From NCBI GenBank assembly GCA_964343265.1, contig CAYFIW010000072.1, positions 1 through 5,612 of the forward strand: 5,612 nucleotides of DNA, given 5' to 3'. The stretch comes from CAYFIW01 sp964343265. Its GTDB lineage: Bacteria > Chloroflexota > Dehalococcoidia > Lucifugimonadales > UBA826. The translations under genes and the position numbers were made by a program. The number at the start of each line of letters is the position of its first letter. Position 1 is the first letter of the stretch. Of the stretch, positions 4,881-5,612 are shown piece after piece. The notes under the pieces were generated by a model that was not told where the DNA came from, did not search any database, and saw only the letters and a list, made by a program, of their open reading frames with translations.

Positions 4881-5612
4881 TTGGCAAAGCGTAGGATAGG
4901 AAAAATTATTACGAGGCCTGGGTTAGGTTATGGCGATTCTGACATTGAAATTCCAATAGCTCAAGATCTTCTTAAAGTTGAAGGGATACCACAAAGAGAC
5001 GCCGAAGTGTCCTATTACAGCAGAGAGTTTCCTCTGGAAAGTTTCGCGTTGGAGCATAGCGCATCAGCGGAATGGGCCCAAACTGAAAGATCTGAGCACA
5101 CACCGGCAACGGAAGAACTTTACAGTAATTACCAAAAAAAGATGGCCCCATGGATTGAAAAGATAAAACGGTCTGGAGATAAAACCCCAAAACCACCTGT
5201 AGATATAGGTGATCATACGGAGGACATACGGGATAAGGCAAGGCAGCTTGGATATGGGGAAATTGGGTTTACAAAGTTTGACAAAAGGTATGTCTATCAG
5301 AGTCGTAAAGAGTTTGTAAGAACTGATCTTCCTAATGCAATATGCCTTGCGTATGAACAAGGATACGTAGAAACCCAAGATATGCCTTCTTATATGTCTG
5401 AAGTCGCTCAGGGTGATGCATACATGTCTCAGGTGGACCTATCCTTGAAACTTGTTGAATTCATAAATGAAATGGGGTTTAGTGCACAGATATCGGGCCC
5501 AGCTTGGCATTTTGGTCCCATGATTCCAATGTTTGTTGAAGCTGGATTAGGGCAGTTGGGGGTGAACGGACAATTGCTTTCGCCACATTTTGGTTCACGC
5601 GCTAGGTTGCAG
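4881..5612 (+). CDS. Reductive dehalogenase (RdhA)-like corrinoid/iron-sulfur protein, N-terminal part (3' end outside window)
   Basis: The first 244 codons are visible with no stop, and the frame runs off the right edge. The protein begins LAKRRIGKII (Met at initiation). RdhA proteins and the related epoxyqueuosine reductase QueG share a cobalamin-binding nitroreductase-like core followed by two [4Fe-4S] clusters. RdhA removes halogens reductively. Matching parts are the LGYGEIGFT segment (about 129-137), AICLAYEQGY (about 160-169), and AGLGQLGVNGQLLSPHFGSRARLQ at the window's end (221-244), the RdhA-type AGLGxLGxNGxLxxPxFGxRxRL signature. The ferredoxin-type Cys motifs would lie beyond the edge. 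Unlike respiratory RdhA, there is no twin-arginine signal (RRxFL) or hydrophobic segment at the N-terminus, so it should be cytosolic, perhaps a catabolic or non-respiratory type. Dehalogenation itself is not shown. No RdhB-type membrane anchor is visible. Start chosen by GAGAG at 8 bases and by frame limits. Confidence 0.85.
   Translation, partial: MAKRRIGKIITRPGLGYGDSDIEIPIAQDLLKVEGIPQRDAEVSYYSREFPLESFALEHSASAEWAQTERSEHTPATEELYSNYQKKMAPWIEKIKRSGDKTPKPPVDIGDHTEDIRDKARQLGYGEIGFTKFDKRYVYQSRKEFVRTDLPNAICLAYEQGYVETQDMPSYMSEVAQGDAYMSQVDLSLKLVEFINEMGFSAQISGPAWHFGPMIPMFVEAGLGQLGVNGQLLSPHFGSRARLQ

Noticed and set aside
4756..4887. N-terminal extension of the DUF971 protein to TTG 4887
   Set aside because: The 44 extra residues show no DUF971 character, would overlap the RdhA-like start, and would lie upstream of the best minus-strand promoter candidate.
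4972..5378. Two overlapping minus-strand open frames opposite the RdhA-like gene
   Set aside because: They are antisense to a convincing coding frame, have no recognisable domains, and carry compositions typical of shadow frames.

Overview
The window looks like a piece of a free-living, probably marine bacterial chromosome. It is somewhat AT-rich by eye and densely coded, and most genes have recognisable Shine-Dalgarno sites. The gene mix is a ManD-like enolase-superfamily dehydratase, a Cys-less thiolase/DUF35 pair, a reductive-dehalogenase-like protein without a Tat signal, a DUF971 protein and a SelB. Together with the sequence flavour of the thiolase and RdhA-like proteins, this points to Chloroflexota, most likely the SAR202 / Dehalococcoidia side. 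That assignment is inference from family resemblance and was not computed. I see no mobile element, CRISPR array, tRNA or rRNA.

Layout. (1) 1-948, +: the C-terminal half of SelB, the selenocysteine elongation factor, cut by the left edge. (2) 983-1324, -: a small protein resembling the PF06262 zincin-like metallopeptidases in which both histidines of HExxH are missing. It converges on selB and diverges from the next gene. (3) 1454-2620, +: an acid-sugar-dehydratase-like enolase-superfamily enzyme with a complete metal-ligand set and an Arg/Tyr pair like that of mannonate dehydratase. (4) 2751-3893 and 3910-4329, +: a thiolase-fold protein without the nucleophilic Cys and its DUF35 Zn-ribbon/OB-fold partner, 16 bp apart, clearly a two-gene unit. 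A hairpin follows at 4342-4377. (5) 4432-4755, -: a DUF971 (GBBH-N-like) protein with two CxCxxC motifs in an internal duplication. (6) 4881-5612, +: the first 244 codons of an RdhA-like corrinoid/iron-sulfur protein with a TTG start, cut by the right edge. Genes 5 and 6 diverge from a short region with interleaved promoter-like sequences.

How they may work together. The enolase-superfamily dehydratase, the thiolase-like/DUF35 complex and the RdhA-like protein fit the catabolism of oxidised or otherwise recalcitrant organic matter: dehydration of a hydroxy acid, carbon-carbon bond cleavage or formation on an acyl-CoA, and a reductive step. The order, substrates and any direct pathway link are inference. 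SelB and the two small minus-strand genes look like housekeeping or accessory functions. No complete novel multi-gene system is evident. The most unusual items are the histidine-less PF06262-like protein and the symmetric twin metal-site architecture of the DUF971 protein.
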